Positions 31,564 through 43,500 of a DNA stretch of 64,000 nt are shown here, piece by piece. The position numbers and the translations under genes are program-made. The first letter of the stretch is position 1, and the number at the start of each line of letters is the position of its first letter. Source of the DNA: Pinguiococcus pyrenoidosus (Eukaryota; Sar; Pinguiophyceae; Pinguiochrysidales; Pinguiochrysidaceae); the NCBI GenBank assembly GCA_019677205.1, contig JAAMXY010001026.1, positions 41,627 to 105,626 on the forward strand, read 5' to 3'. The notes below the pieces were generated by a model. The model saw only the letters and a program-made list of their open reading frames with translations. It did no database searches and was not told the DNA's origin.

Positions 31564-34120
31564 ATGGCGGTTTCCAACTTCATGGTCGGCGTCATCCTGA
31601 ACCTCGCTGGTGCGTCGCTCAAGTCCTGGCTCCCCCCTTCGTGCCTTCGGGAAGAGGCGTAACCCTATTCTGTACTCCCTCGCTCAGGAAGCATCTGCAT
31701 CAACCTCGGCAACAACTTGATGAGCCTGGGCCACCAGGACAGCAACGCGCGGCACTCGCGGCGAATCTCTCCGGGCGGAGGCGAAGACAAGGGTGAAGAG
31801 CAGGTGCTGCCAGAAGACGGAGACCTCGCCGAGGTACGGTACCTCAACAAGCGACGCATCATGTGGCAAGGTCTTGATTCTTACAGTTCCTCGACACAGG
31901 TGGAGCGCCTTCTGCACGCTGGCCACGGCAACCTGGCCGAGCTGGAGATCTCGAAGGAGATGGAGGAGCTGGGAAAGAAGCTGCTGGAAGAGGTGGAGGA
32001 GGTGGGCAAGACCGCGGCGCGTCGCCTGTCCAAATCCTTCGGTACGAAAGCGAATTGCCGCTCAGCAGAGCCTTTCTGCTTTGTACGCGGCTCACCAGTT
32101 GTCCGATGTTGCCTTTGAAAGAATCCGCGCAGGGCATGTTCGCAAGATACTCCAAGACGGACGCCAAGGTTCGCTTGTGCGTGATCGTCGATGGGATGCA
32201 CGAGGGAAGCCTCACCAATGCTTCCCAGGATGACGACAGCCAAAGCCGACCCACTTCTGGACGCCGCACAATTGAGAAGGAGGCCCCGGAACCCTCTCCG
32301 GTGGCTAAAGACGGAGGCAGTAGGGACAAAAGCAAAGTGGCCCCAGTAGACACGATGCGGCTGGAGCCGCTGGTCAGAAGCCCCATAAGTGATACCCACT
32401 TACCACCGCTGAGTCCTCCCACCGCCCCCGCCGCCGCCGCCGCCGCCGCCGCTGCCGCTTCCAACACCAAAGGCCAGCGCCCAAAGGTGCGTAGCACAAG
32501 CAGATGCCCTCACAAGTACAGTCCTTCCTCCGAACAAATTCCCCATTGCATGACTGATCTGCTGGCGTCTTTCTCTATGTCTAGCGGAAGATGATTCCCA
32601 CAATCATTTCCAGTCGCTTGATTGAAGACGTTCTTACGCCGAAAGGCGGCTCGCCAGCGCCCTTCCGAGATCCCCGCACCGGTCGCCCAATCGCAATCGA
32701 TGATGTGGGCCAGATCGGACAGCAGGCCTTGACGCGAAAGTCCGCGGAGGCGGAAAAGCCTCACGCCAAGCACGACAGAGCAAAGCAGCATTCCAAGACG
32801 TGGCTGTTGGGTATGTCTATGAGGCGCTCACCTTCCAACATGGCTTCTGACACTACGCTCTTGGACCAGGCACTTGCATCTTTGTGTGCGGCAGTCTGCT
32901 CAACTTCTGGTCGTTCGGCTACGCCCCACAGTCAACGCTGGCGAGCCTGGAGTCCAGCCAGTTCGTCGCGAACGTGATCTTTTCTCGGGTCATCCTCGGC
33001 GCCAAGATCACCACGTAAGAGTCTTGGCAGCCTTGGTGGAAAGGCACAACGCGCTTCTAAAGAAGATGATGCTCTGTAGGCAACAGATTCTGGGAACCGC
33101 AATGCTCGTGGTCGGCTGCACCACCGTGGTGATCAGCAGCAGGCAAACCACTGTGGAGTACACGGCGAACGACCTCATGCTGCTCTACACTCGGGTAAGA
33201 CAGAGAAGGCATGCGTCGGCGTCGTTCTGCTGACCGCGACCGTGCCTGACCTAAGGCTTTCTCGCTGCGCAGATTCCCTACATCGTCTTTCTCTGCATGG
33301 CCATGGTGCTGCTTGTGGGCTCCCGCTTGATGTACAATAAGTACTCAAAGGCGGTGGCGGAAGGGAGAAACCTGCCGAAGACCAACGCCGTCCTGCCCAT
33401 CTCGTACTGCGTCTTCAGCGCCATAATCGGTAGGAGCTGACGATGCTTGGTGCCATTGGTGCCTTCACTGCTTCGCCCCTTTCCCTAACACGCACGCGCA
33501 AAAACCCCGTGGCTGCTCAACCAAAAGGGACGCAGCAGTTTCTTTTCGCAAAATGCCTCTCCGAGCTCCTAAGACTGACGCTGGAAGGGGAGAATCAAAT
33601 GCTGAACCCGTTCACGTACTTCTGCCTCGTGATGTGGATCGTTACGGCGACGTACTGGGTGTACCGCATGAACGATGCCTTGAAGAAGTTCCGAGGCGAG
33701 TTCATCATCCCAGTGCTGCAGGTGAGCTCCGCTGGACATCTTGCTTTGGGCGGAACAAGAACCTCACGCGGGGCTGGACCACTTCGTCCAGGTCCACTTC
33801 ACGGTGATTGCAATCATCAGCGGTGGAATCTACTTCGAGGAACTGATTGGCTTGCCGGGCCTTTGCTGCCCCGGATACACGGGCTTCTTCAGCGGGGTGC
33901 GTAGCTCAGAAACTGGCAGCAGCAAGCCAGTCCTTCCGGCGGGGGCTGACCGCCCGGTGCGCAGGTCTTGGTGGTCTTCGGGGGCATTTACATGCTGGCC
34001 CCGCCAGACACGAAGAAGCACGACGCTGACATACAAACGAAGATCAAGGAGCATTCCATCACGTTCGAGAGGCCACGCAAGTCGCTGTCGGACAACAGCC
34101 TTCTCAACCGCAGCAAATGA
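31564..34120 (+). CDS. NIPA-like magnesium transporter with long hydrophilic loop, about ten exons
   Basis: Predicted Mg2+ transporter of the NIPA/DUF803 (DMT-fold) family. Supported exons: 31564-31609, 31688-32041, a block ending at about 32489, 32585-32810, 32870-33014, 33080-33194, 33273-33429, 33528-33721, 33792-33896 and 33965-34120. Joined phases give MAVSNFMVGVILNLAGSICIN (first span), WLLGTCIFVCGSLLNFWSFG (crossing one splice), then seven more hydrophobic spans ending IYMLAPPD and a short tail. Between the first and second spans are about 300 hydrophilic residues with a coiled coil (EMEELGKKLLEEVEEVG), a Pro/Ser-rich stretch and poly-Ala; ordinary NIPA proteins have a short loop there. 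The splice between 32041 and about 32240 could not be resolved. It converges with the ABC1 kinase gene 71 bp away. Confidence 0.82.
32426..32456 (+). repeat. (GCC)n coding repeat, poly-Ala in the NIPA-like loop
   Basis: Ten or so GCC codons interrupted by a GCT encode a poly-alanine tract in the long hydrophilic loop of the NIPA-like transporter. Confidence 0.85.
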
Positions 34121-34191
34121 GCCCTGCAGGAGCGTGGGTCCAGAGGGGACGGAGATGATCAAAACAAAGCTTTCGTTCCAGCAAAGCTCGG

Positions 34192-36701
34192 CTACCGCAC
34201 CAGAGTGCGCAACGTCCGACTGATGGTTCTTTCTCCGAGGGTCGTCACGATTCGGCTGGCCATTTCTTGAGCTTCGGGCCGATCGAGCACCTTCCTTGCG
34301 ACGCCAATCAGGCCCTCCTGCTTCACTCCCGGCGAGGTGACGACCTTGCGCAGGATCCGCACGGTGATTGCCGTGGCTTCCGGATCCTTGATGTACTGAA
34401 GGACCGGGTCGTTCTTGTGTACCTTCGCGTCGCTCACGCGCTCCAAGGATTCTATGGCGGAATCAAGAACGGCAATGCTCAGAGACTGCCCCAGCGACCG
34501 CGTCAGCGTCTCCGACGCGAGGTTGGGGAACGACGCAGCGGAGTTGGCACTCATCCCCGGCGTCACGCGAGTGTACGATGGGGAGCCACGCCCATCCTTC
34601 GTACTGTCCCCCTCGGGCGCCTTCTGCCCGGGCGCGGGGGGCCGGGGGAAGAATCCCGGACCTTCCTGCACTCGCCGCGCCACGGCCTCCCGGACATCCG
34701 AAACCGCCTGCAAGACCGGGCTTCGGCCATTGCCCTGCAAAGGAACATGGGAGGAAGAGGGGGTGGAAGAGGGAAACCATAAGCTGCTTGTCAAATCATG
34801 CGGTATGCACAAGTCGGGCTTACCAGTCCTGTCGTGAGAGCGCTCGGGCCCTTCTCCAAAGTGGACACGCCAAGAACGTCCAGAGTGTCCACGATCTGCG
34901 GCTCCAGCAGATTCAGTAGCGTCGCGCCATCCTTCGAGAACGCGTAATCCACCAGCAGATCCGCCGCCTGGATGACGTCGTAGTCAGAGCCATCCTCCGC
35001 GGTCCCGATGAGCTGATCCAGGCGGCTCCAATTCAGCTGGGGTTCGCCGCCCTTGCCGTCCACGATGATGAGTTGCCGCAGAGCTCCTTGCAGCTGAGGC
35101 GTCGGATCGCTCAGGAGCTTCCCGCTGATGTACGGGTACGCCCGGTTGATGATGCGGAACTCCGGGTCCACTTGGATGGCCACCCCCTCCAAGACGCCGA
35201 GGCATCGGATAATCGCAATGTAGAAGGGTGGCAGGGAGAAGGGGAAGCGATACATGACGTCTCCGAGCTTGTTGATGACGTTCTTGAAGTTGAGCTCCCC
35301 GACGGACGCCCCCAGCACATCAGGCAAGACATTCTCCAGCGCCACGACGATCGGCGAGGCGTCAATGTCTTCCGGAATGAAGCCCATCCTTCTGTACAGC
35401 AGGGCAAGGGCCTCGAAGTCGCGGTTCACCAGATGGACGACAGCTTCAATGATGGAGTATCTCTGGAATCGCTCCGCGTAACTGACCATTCCGAAGTCGA
35501 GGTAGCACAACTTGCCGTCCGGCGTGGCCAGCAGGTTTCCCGCATGAGGATCTGCGTGGAAGAAGCCCGTGTCGAGGATCTGCCGCAGGCTGCACTGCAC
35601 GAGGGTCTCGATGAGCGGATCGCTGTCGATCCCCTGCGCGGCCAGCTTCTCCTTGTCCACGAGGCGGGTGCCCTCGACCCACTCCATGGTCAGCACCTTG
35701 GACGTCGTGTAGTCTGGGTACACACGAGGGACGAAGACATCCGGGAGACCAGCGTAGAGCTCCGCAAACCGCGCGGCGTTCGACGCCTCTGCGCGGTAGT
35801 CGATCTCTCTGAAGATGAGCTCCCCGAAGTCGTCGATCACGCCGACCAGGTCGATGTCGCGATCCAGCGCCTTCAGCGCATTGGTGACCACGCCCGCGTA
35901 CCAACGCAGGATGAACAGGTCCAACTTGATGATGTCTTCACAGTTGGGCCGCTGGATCTTCACGGCGACCAGCGCTCCGTTCGCACGCAGCCGGGCCTTG
36001 TACACTTGGCCAATACTCGCCGCGGCCACCGGCCGCGGCTCCACGAGCTCAAACACCTCCTGGAAGTCCTTACCCGTCTCCCGCTTGAACTGCTCGAAGG
36101 CCACCGCCTCCGGGAAGGGTGGAACCTGATCCTGCAGCTTCTGCAGCTCCTTCAGGTACAGCGAGGGGAGCAGGTCGGGCCGGGAGGCCAGCGCCTGGCC
36201 CGCCTTGATGATCGCGGGTCCGAAGCCCGACAGAATGTTCAGGAGCTGCGTGGCGCGCTCCGGCCGGCGAGCCTCCTCTTTGCCCGTGGCCAGGTCGGCG
36301 GCGATGTTGGCGAAGAACCACGTGAGCGGCACGAGCAGCTCCACATTCCGGAACAGCCACCGAAGCGGCTGCTGATACAGCTTCTCCTCGGCAGCATACG
36401 GGTCATACGCCACCTCCGGCTCCGCCACCTGAAACTCCAAGGAGCGGATGATGTCCGGCGACGCCGCCTTCTGCCCCGTGAGGATCAGCTCCGTCTCCAG
36501 AATGTCCTCGAGGCGCTGGCGCGCCCTGCGAAGGCGGCCACTGCCCCCATCTGCCAGCAGGTCTTCCGGAGAGGTGGCGACGCTCCGCGCGAGGCCGGAG
36601 ACCCGCGAAGCGCGTACAGCGGGAGAGCTGAAGGGACTGCAGCTCTGGATCTGCAGCGCCACCCACGCCAGAATCAGCGCCAAAGAGCCTCGGCTCTGCA
36701 T
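34192..36701 (-). CDS. ABC1/ADCK (UbiB-family) atypical kinase with apparent bipartite targeting sequence
   Basis: UbiB-family kinase-like protein, implicated in quinone or lipid metabolism in plastids and mitochondria. Exons 36701-34824 and 34734-34192 (intron 89 bp, TTTGCAG acceptor, phase 0) give 806 residues. Hallmarks: IIKAGQALASRPDLLP (KxGQ motif, about residue 170), VAAASIGQVYKA (Ala-rich loop), VAVKIQRP, the catalytic HADPHAGNLL (about 382) and YLDFGM (about 398). The N-terminus has a hydrophobic core (LALILAWVALQI) ending at a Cys-Ser-Pro-Phe site, then a basic Ser/Arg stretch. That is signal peptide plus transit peptide form and points to a complex plastid. The C-terminal 180 residues are less conserved. 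Family certain; plastid location inferred. Confidence 0.92.
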
Positions 36702-37500
36702 CTGGCACTTCTCAGAGGACCAGCGCTACGAAGCAGACGGCTTTGCGGCCGATTGGAGCTGGACGAGCGAAGCAATCCAGCCTCTTCCGCCTGATTCAAC
36801 CGCTTCGTCGGCCACCTCAGCCACGCGCCGAGGCTGCGTACGCACGCGGACGCTCTCCACGCAGAGCGCCGCAACTCCTCCGAGTACAGAAAAGCGCGGA
36901 GACGCGCTGGTCACGGCCGGAAATCCGAGGTTTCGTGCGTGAGAGACGGAAGATGTCGGAGGAAAAGCGGCAGAGAAATGGCGCGAAATCGGGTCTCCGA
37001 AGGATTTCGGTTTCCGTTCTCGTGGCCACATGCTTCGGCAGGCGGTTTCGGAAGGCCGCAACCGGCCTGATGTTCAGGTGACGAGAGATCTGGAATGACG
37101 ACTGCCCCCACAATGACTGGGATGCAAGCGAGCTGGGCAGCCAATGAACGAGAGGGAGAGTTGTGGATCTTTGCAGAGCTCCGCATGTTTAATGCGCACC
37201 CATGATCTCTATTCGAGTATCCTACGCGCCCGTAACAGCCCGTTTGGCGCGTTTGTGTCGACGGCGCACAGTTAAGGGCGCCGGCGCAGCGTCTCTCGCG
37301 TCCACACGCCACGCCAGAGAAGGCCCCGGGCGCACCGCAAGCACCGCGTGGAGGACCAGCTCAAGACGCCTCTTCCGCAAGCGACCGCCATCTCGGGCGT
37401 GGAAACGACCAGAATTCAGCTTGGTTTCGTTGGCCACGGCCGCCTCGCCGGTCTCAGTTGACGCGCGCGCGCGCGTAGCGACGCCGGCGCGGTCCATGCG
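36702..37500. other. Divergent promoter region between ABC1 kinase and BEACH genes
   Basis: 800 bp between two start codons. No gene supported. A short alternating CG run (CGCGCGCGCGCG) lies at about 37467-37478, close upstream of the BEACH start. Confidence 0.6.
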
Positions 37501-40500
37501 ATGTTGACGAACTTCAGAAAGTTCTTCGGCCGCAGCGCGGAGCCGGAGTTCGCGCAGAGCGACACCACAGATCCGGCGGATGCGGCCAAGGAGGAGGAGC
37601 GCCTGGAGCAAGAGCGGCGTCTCGGCAAGCAGATCACGGCCGCAGCGGAGGAGGCCAGCCAGCTCTTGTCCAGGCTCATCCGAGAGGTGCGCAACGACTT
37701 TCGGAGGGCGCCAGCCGCCGATGGGCCTTCAAACCCGGCGTATCCTACTCGGTATCGCTCGAGCTCCGAGCTGGTCCAGCTGCTAGCCGGTGGCGCCGTG
37801 CAGGATGAGGCCCCTTCCGCCGTGGACGCGGCCGGCGAGGAGCCCCCTCGCAACCCTCTGCAGCGCCTCATGCAGCATCGGCGGCGAAGCTTCTTTGCAA
37901 GGAAGTGCAGCGATGCGCCGGGCAACCTCGCCGCCCACCTGCTCAGCTGCGTCCGGATCTTGCGCCTCATCGAGCTGGAGAAAGCCGCGGACTTGACCCT
38001 CAATGCGCCGGAGGTCCAGGAGGCCCAGGCCCGATCGGTGGGGCCGACCACGGTGGATGCGTGCCAGGTCATAGAGGCGCTCGTGGAGCAGTTCTGCGCC
38101 GACGTTAGCGGGGCGAACACGGAGCAGCTTCGGCAGCACTTGCGCACGCTCGCCACGCTGAGCTGCGAACGGTATCCGAGAGAAGCGATGCACATTCAGA
38201 AGACGGCGGCGACGATCCTGAAGATGATGGCGCGAAGCCGCATCTTCAACAGGACGACCGTTTGGTTCATGCACGAGAGCCTCATCGTGAATGAAATGGT
38301 GTCCGCCACCCGGGTCCTTGTCCGGCGAGTCGAGGCCTCAACTGCCGAAACCAGCCGGAGCGCCCAAGACGTGCCCGTCGATCTGGTGGAGCAGCTTGTC
38401 ATGTCGCCTGCTGCTGCCGAGGAGTCCGGCTGCTGGATCACGGCTCTCGATGCGCTGACCACCATCTGCACGGAGAGCGCCGAGTACGATGCAGCTCTTT
38501 TGCACGATCTCCATGACGCAGATGGGTACGATCTTATCAATTTCATCGTGAGGGAGTCTTCACCAGAGCATTCCGACGGAGGGCTGCGCCTTCTGGCAGC
38601 CCTCTGCTGCACAAAGGACATGGGGAGCGGCTCTTCGGCCACGCCCGATGCTGCCCAAGCGGCCGCCGACCCGCATCGGCGCGGGAAAGCGATGAACCAG
38701 CAGGCCTTGAAGATGCTGCAAGGCCTGCTCGTTGAAGCGCTGACGGCCCGCAAGGATGAGGTCGCTGGGAAAGGGCGCGTCCTGGGCTTTGATGAGAAGG
38801 TTGGCGCGTTGGCGAGGGGAGGCTTCCAGAGGGACGATCTCTTCTCCGCAGCGGAGATGCTCGCACGCTTGGCTACGGTGCAAGCGGTGGGTGACCTGGC
38901 GGCCTCTTTCCGCAGCATGGGAGGTGGGGCCGAGGCATACCTGTCCCTCCTCCTGGACTCCATGCTGCAGATATACAGCTCCAATCCCCTCAACTACGAG
39001 CTGCTCGAGGGCGAGTACTCGTTCATGAGTCTTCTCCTCGTCGCGATGCCGCTCTTCCGCAGCGAAGACCTGCGCGTGATGACACTCAAGGCTTTGGAGT
39101 TCATCGGCACCGTGCGCCCCGAGACGCCGCCGAGCATCGCGCTGCGAGGAGCGTGTGCAACGCTGGCCGCTTGTGCCCGGGAGGCGCTCGATGCGTGCCG
39201 CGAGGCGGACGGCAGAAAAATCGCGCCGGTCATGGACTGCCTCGAGGCCGTCCTGTCCTCGTTGGACAAGCTTCTGCAGTTCGATGGGAACTTCGGCGCT
39301 ACCCTCATCGAGGAGTGCTCGATCCTTGAAGATTTTTGTGGACCCCTGCTGCGCGAACTAGGTGCACAAGAGGAGGAAGAGAGTAGCTCTGCGGCCGCGA
39401 GGAAGGTGGACTCCTCGATCACGGAGCGGTTGTGCTGCGTAGTTTGCGGGCTTCTGACCACGCTCATTGGGTCGTGCCCAGAGAGCGCCCAACGGATCCG
39501 GTCCGCCAAGGTGACCACGGCTCTACACCGCATCATCGAGGCCTCCTGCAGTCCCTCGGCGGGTTCGCCAGGCCGCGTCGCCGACGACATCTCCAGGTCA
39601 GCAGCAGCGGCCCTGCGGGTGCTGAACATGTCGGCTCGAGTCGGACTCCCAGGCCTTCGACAAGATATCGAGTTTCTGAACGGCATGCTGAGAAAGGCGT
39701 CCGTCTGGAAGAGCGACGGCCCCAGCGACCTTGTGCTCGCAGCAGGGAGCAAGACGATCATCATCCGGGGCTTGAAAGCTATGCTTCGCACCAATCCGGC
39801 AGCGCCTGGCTTGTGGAGGAAGTATTCCGGATTCGAGGCCGTGGTCCACTTCGTCTTCGTACCCCTTGACGGCGCCTTCGAGCTCGGGAACGGCAAGGAG
39901 CAAGACGAGGCGGTTGTCGAGGCCCAGCTCGGCCTCTTCACCGCTGCCGTCGAGCTGCTGGTCATCGCCATGCAAACGGACCCGACGCGGATCGCACCTG
40001 GATCGTTCCTCGGTGGAGAAGGGGGCCTCGGCTTTGGCAACTCCGCGGACAAGTCCGTGGTGCTGGACGACGCGGCCAAGTCGCCGGGGAGGACGAACGT
40101 CGAGAAAGGGGAGTACGAGCACGGCCTCGCTGTGCCTTGCTGCACGGTGGACACAACCAACCGGCGATATCTGCGCAGCACCATTGGATATGAGCTCCTG
40201 ACCTCCTGTGTGCTGAATTCAAAGGTGCTGCTGCATCCCGTGACGGTTGGCAGAGCAGCGTCCGCGCTCTTCATGCTCATCACGCTCTCCGTCGAGCGGG
40301 AGCAGCTGCCAACCGCGGTGGGGGACACGCGTGCGTACGGAAGGCCCGAGAAGGTCTCGTCCGTCTCCAGAGGCAGCTCGTACGACTCCAGTCGGAACTC
40401 GCGTCGCTTGGACATCCAGAGGGATGTGGCCACCCAGCCTTCGCGAGTGAGTCTTGCGAATCCAGAAGCTGCCCTGGTGGTTCTGGACTGCATTCCGCAC

Positions 40501-43500
40501 ATGACCCCGGAGTACGCTCGCCGCTCCCTGTGGGGTTTGCAAGAGCTGGTCGTGCGGGGCGGCCTGCCGGCGGAGCGCGCAGCCGTCTCCTCGGGATGGG
40601 TTCGCCACACCTTCCGGCGGCTCTGGCACCTCGCGGATCCCCAACTGGGGAGCGTGGATGAAGAGGAAGCCGAAGGCGCAGCGGTGTCTACGCAAGAGCG
40701 CGCGCTTCTCGCGCATTCCCTTCTGGCGTTCCTCCGAGTGCTCTGCACGCATGGGATCTCGTCGCACGACTGGGTCGCCGTTTTGCAGTGCGCGGGGGCT
40801 CAGCTTGCGCTGAACGCCACGACGACGCCTCCGATGGCGTTGCTAAGCCCCACGACGGACGATCCGAGCAGGCGGAGCTTCCAGTATCTGCGAGGCTCGT
40901 CGACGCCGCTGGGGCACTGGCTGCAGCTGAACCTTCGGGTGGCTCGCCAGGAGGAAGCCCTTCCCATGGATTGGGATGATTCGCTCAGTAGCTGTCAGAA
41001 GCGCGCCGAGTGGGCGAGGTTTGAGGAGCCGTTCCTCGATTCGCGCCGAGTTGCCGCCTGTCAAGGGGAGCCGTCCGTGCCCTACATTCGTGTCGGATCC
41101 CTTGAAGTCCCGCAAGCTGCGGACGGTCTGGAGCAAGCTCTGTTGGAGAAGGCGCTCGTGGAGCGTCGGCACCGTGGCCCTGGCAGCAAGATGCCGGCAG
41201 TCTCCGGCGGGACCCGATTTGCGGCTTACCTCGAGGCGTTGGCGTCGCTGGGCGCCCGTCACGTGTTCACGCCGGATGTCAGCAGAGCGCTTCCGCCGAC
41301 CCCGCTATCGCTTAGTTCGGCCGGAAGCTTGAAGGTGTGCACGGGGCCGGTGTCGGACAAGGTGGAGACCTCCTCGGAGGACAGAGCCTCCGAGCGGCTG
41401 TCCGTCGAAGGAATGATCGCGAGCTTCAACCAGCAGCTGGATCTGGATCAGCTGCTCTCCGAGTGCGACGTTGACTCGGAGCAAGGGCAAGAGCTCGGCC
41501 TCGGGCTTGGGTCCGTGGTAGCCGTGCCCCGGCCTCCGCGGCAGGCCGAGGATCTCCTGGAGAAGACAAGCATGACGCTCGCGGCTGCTTCGACCTGCTT
41601 CCCGAGCGCATCGGGCTACAGCATCAGCGTCTGGTTTCGGTTCGATGTGGAAGGGGATGCACGGTCTCCAGGCCTGACTCTGAAGACCATGGGATCGGAT
41701 CGCGCGCGCGAGGATGCTAGTTCCAACCGGTCCACGGGTACGTATGCTCGCAAGCCTCCAGAGAAGCGCCGAAGGCTGCTTTGGCTGGCGAGCCTCTGCT
41801 CCTCGGAGCACTTTCGACCCCTTACGCAGTGGTACTTCGATCCGGACCAGAGCACGTTCGAGCTGAAAGCGGGAGACTCAAAGGGAAGGGTCACCTTCAG
41901 TCTGGATAGTGCGCTCGCTGCGGGCGAATGGCATCACGCCATGCTAAGTCACAGTCGAGGCAAGCGGGTAATGGGCATCGGGAACGAGGACGTGGCCGTG
42001 CTCTTCGTGAATGGCCTCGAGATTGCGTCTGAGCAGATCCCAAATGTCAGCTTCACTCCCGAAGGTGCGGGTGCGGCGGGGGTGGCGCTGATGATGGGTG
42101 TGCCACCTCCTGAGGCCATCGGGGCGCCGGACGTCTGCCAGAGCTCGTCCCCGCTCTGGCATCTTGGACCCGTCTTGGTCCTCGATGAGCCGGTCGAGAG
42201 GCTCTCGGCCCTCGCCATCAGCCTCCGTGGCCCCGCGTATTCCGGCAACTTCGAAGGCAATAAGCCTGAGAATGCGGCAGCAAGATCAGCAGATACGTCC
42301 GCAATGCTCCACCGGATTCACCACGGGATCAAGCATCGGCCCATGGCACCTGCTCCGCTGAATCGGAATGAGCTTATCCACCGAGTACGAGTGCTCTCGG
42401 GATCCCACAGCGGGGATGAGATCCTGTCTCAGGCCGACAGTAAGGAGGATCCCGCACTGGACTGGCAAGCCCGGGTGCTTTCGGGGAGTGCAGACCTGAT
42501 CGGCAGCATGGAGAATGAGGATCTCGCAGATCAAGCGCCGGATCCTCTGGTCCTGGAGTGGGAACGGGAGACGTCCGTCGAGGCGTCGCCACCCGGCGTC
42601 CTAACGAAGGCCAGGAGTCTCTCGTCTCACCTGAACGAGAGAGGCCTCGACGCGCTTCCCCTCCCGGAGGGGGAGGGCGCTGCGCAGGCCAGTGAAATTC
42701 GGTGGAAAGACGTCTTGTCGCATCGACTTCCCAGCGAGAGGATTCGAATGTCGCTTCATGCGAACTGTATGGTGGGAGGTGTCCTCCCTCCCCAAGCGAG
42801 AAAAGCTTCGCTGGAGAGCTGGCTAGCAGACGCCTCCAAGGCTCCCCTTCCTGTTCCCCTGCATCTCTTGAGATCGGGGGAAGCGCACAATCTTCCGCAC
42901 ACGGGTGGCATCCTGAGCACCGGTAAGGCGCGCCCCCACGGAGATGCCTTTCCAGAGCTTCGCGCTTCGTGGTGCGCCGCCGTCGAGGGCAGCGGGGTCC
43001 CTGCCGTTGCCGTCTACGGCCCGGGAGACTCCGTCGTCCCCAGCTACCGGCTCGAGGACGCAGTGGGGGGCTTCGGAGGCATCGAGAGTATTCTTCCCTT
43101 GCTGCAGGCCGCCGACGATGAGCCATCCTTGGTGGGAGCGATCTCCCTCATCGCGAGCCTCTCTGCGGGCGTGGTGGAAGCCAAGGAATTCCTGCTTTCT
43201 CGGCACGGATACGAAGTCATTGCCTTCATGCTGTCGCGGAAGATTGACGCCGAGCTGCAGCGACGACTGGACAACGCGGATTCGGCGCTGGAAAAGTGCA
43301 CGGGCTTCTACGCGTCCTCGCCCCTGGTCATGAGGGCGCTCCTTCCCTTGGCCGTCAGCGGCTCCGAAGGGCTGCATGCGCACAAACTGGAGATGCGGTC
43401 GGGGGCAGGCGCTGACGTCGATGCCTCAACCACCGAGAAAGTGATGTGGATGGGCGTTCGGTGGCGCTTTTGCGACGACTTCACCGAGCTCAGCAAAAGG

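Noticed and set aside
31866-31898. Possible 30-bp intron in the NIPA-like gene
   Set aside because: It is too short and the frame reads straight through, so the GT and AG there are taken as exonic.
35073-36794. 573-codon plus-strand frame over the ABC1 kinase gene
   Set aside because: Shadow of the kinase frame; composition is His/Arg/Leu/Gln and has no family features.
38994-40748. 584-codon antisense open frame within the BEACH gene
   Set aside because: Ser/Arg/Ala-rich without domains, opposite a coherent 4,551-codon frame.
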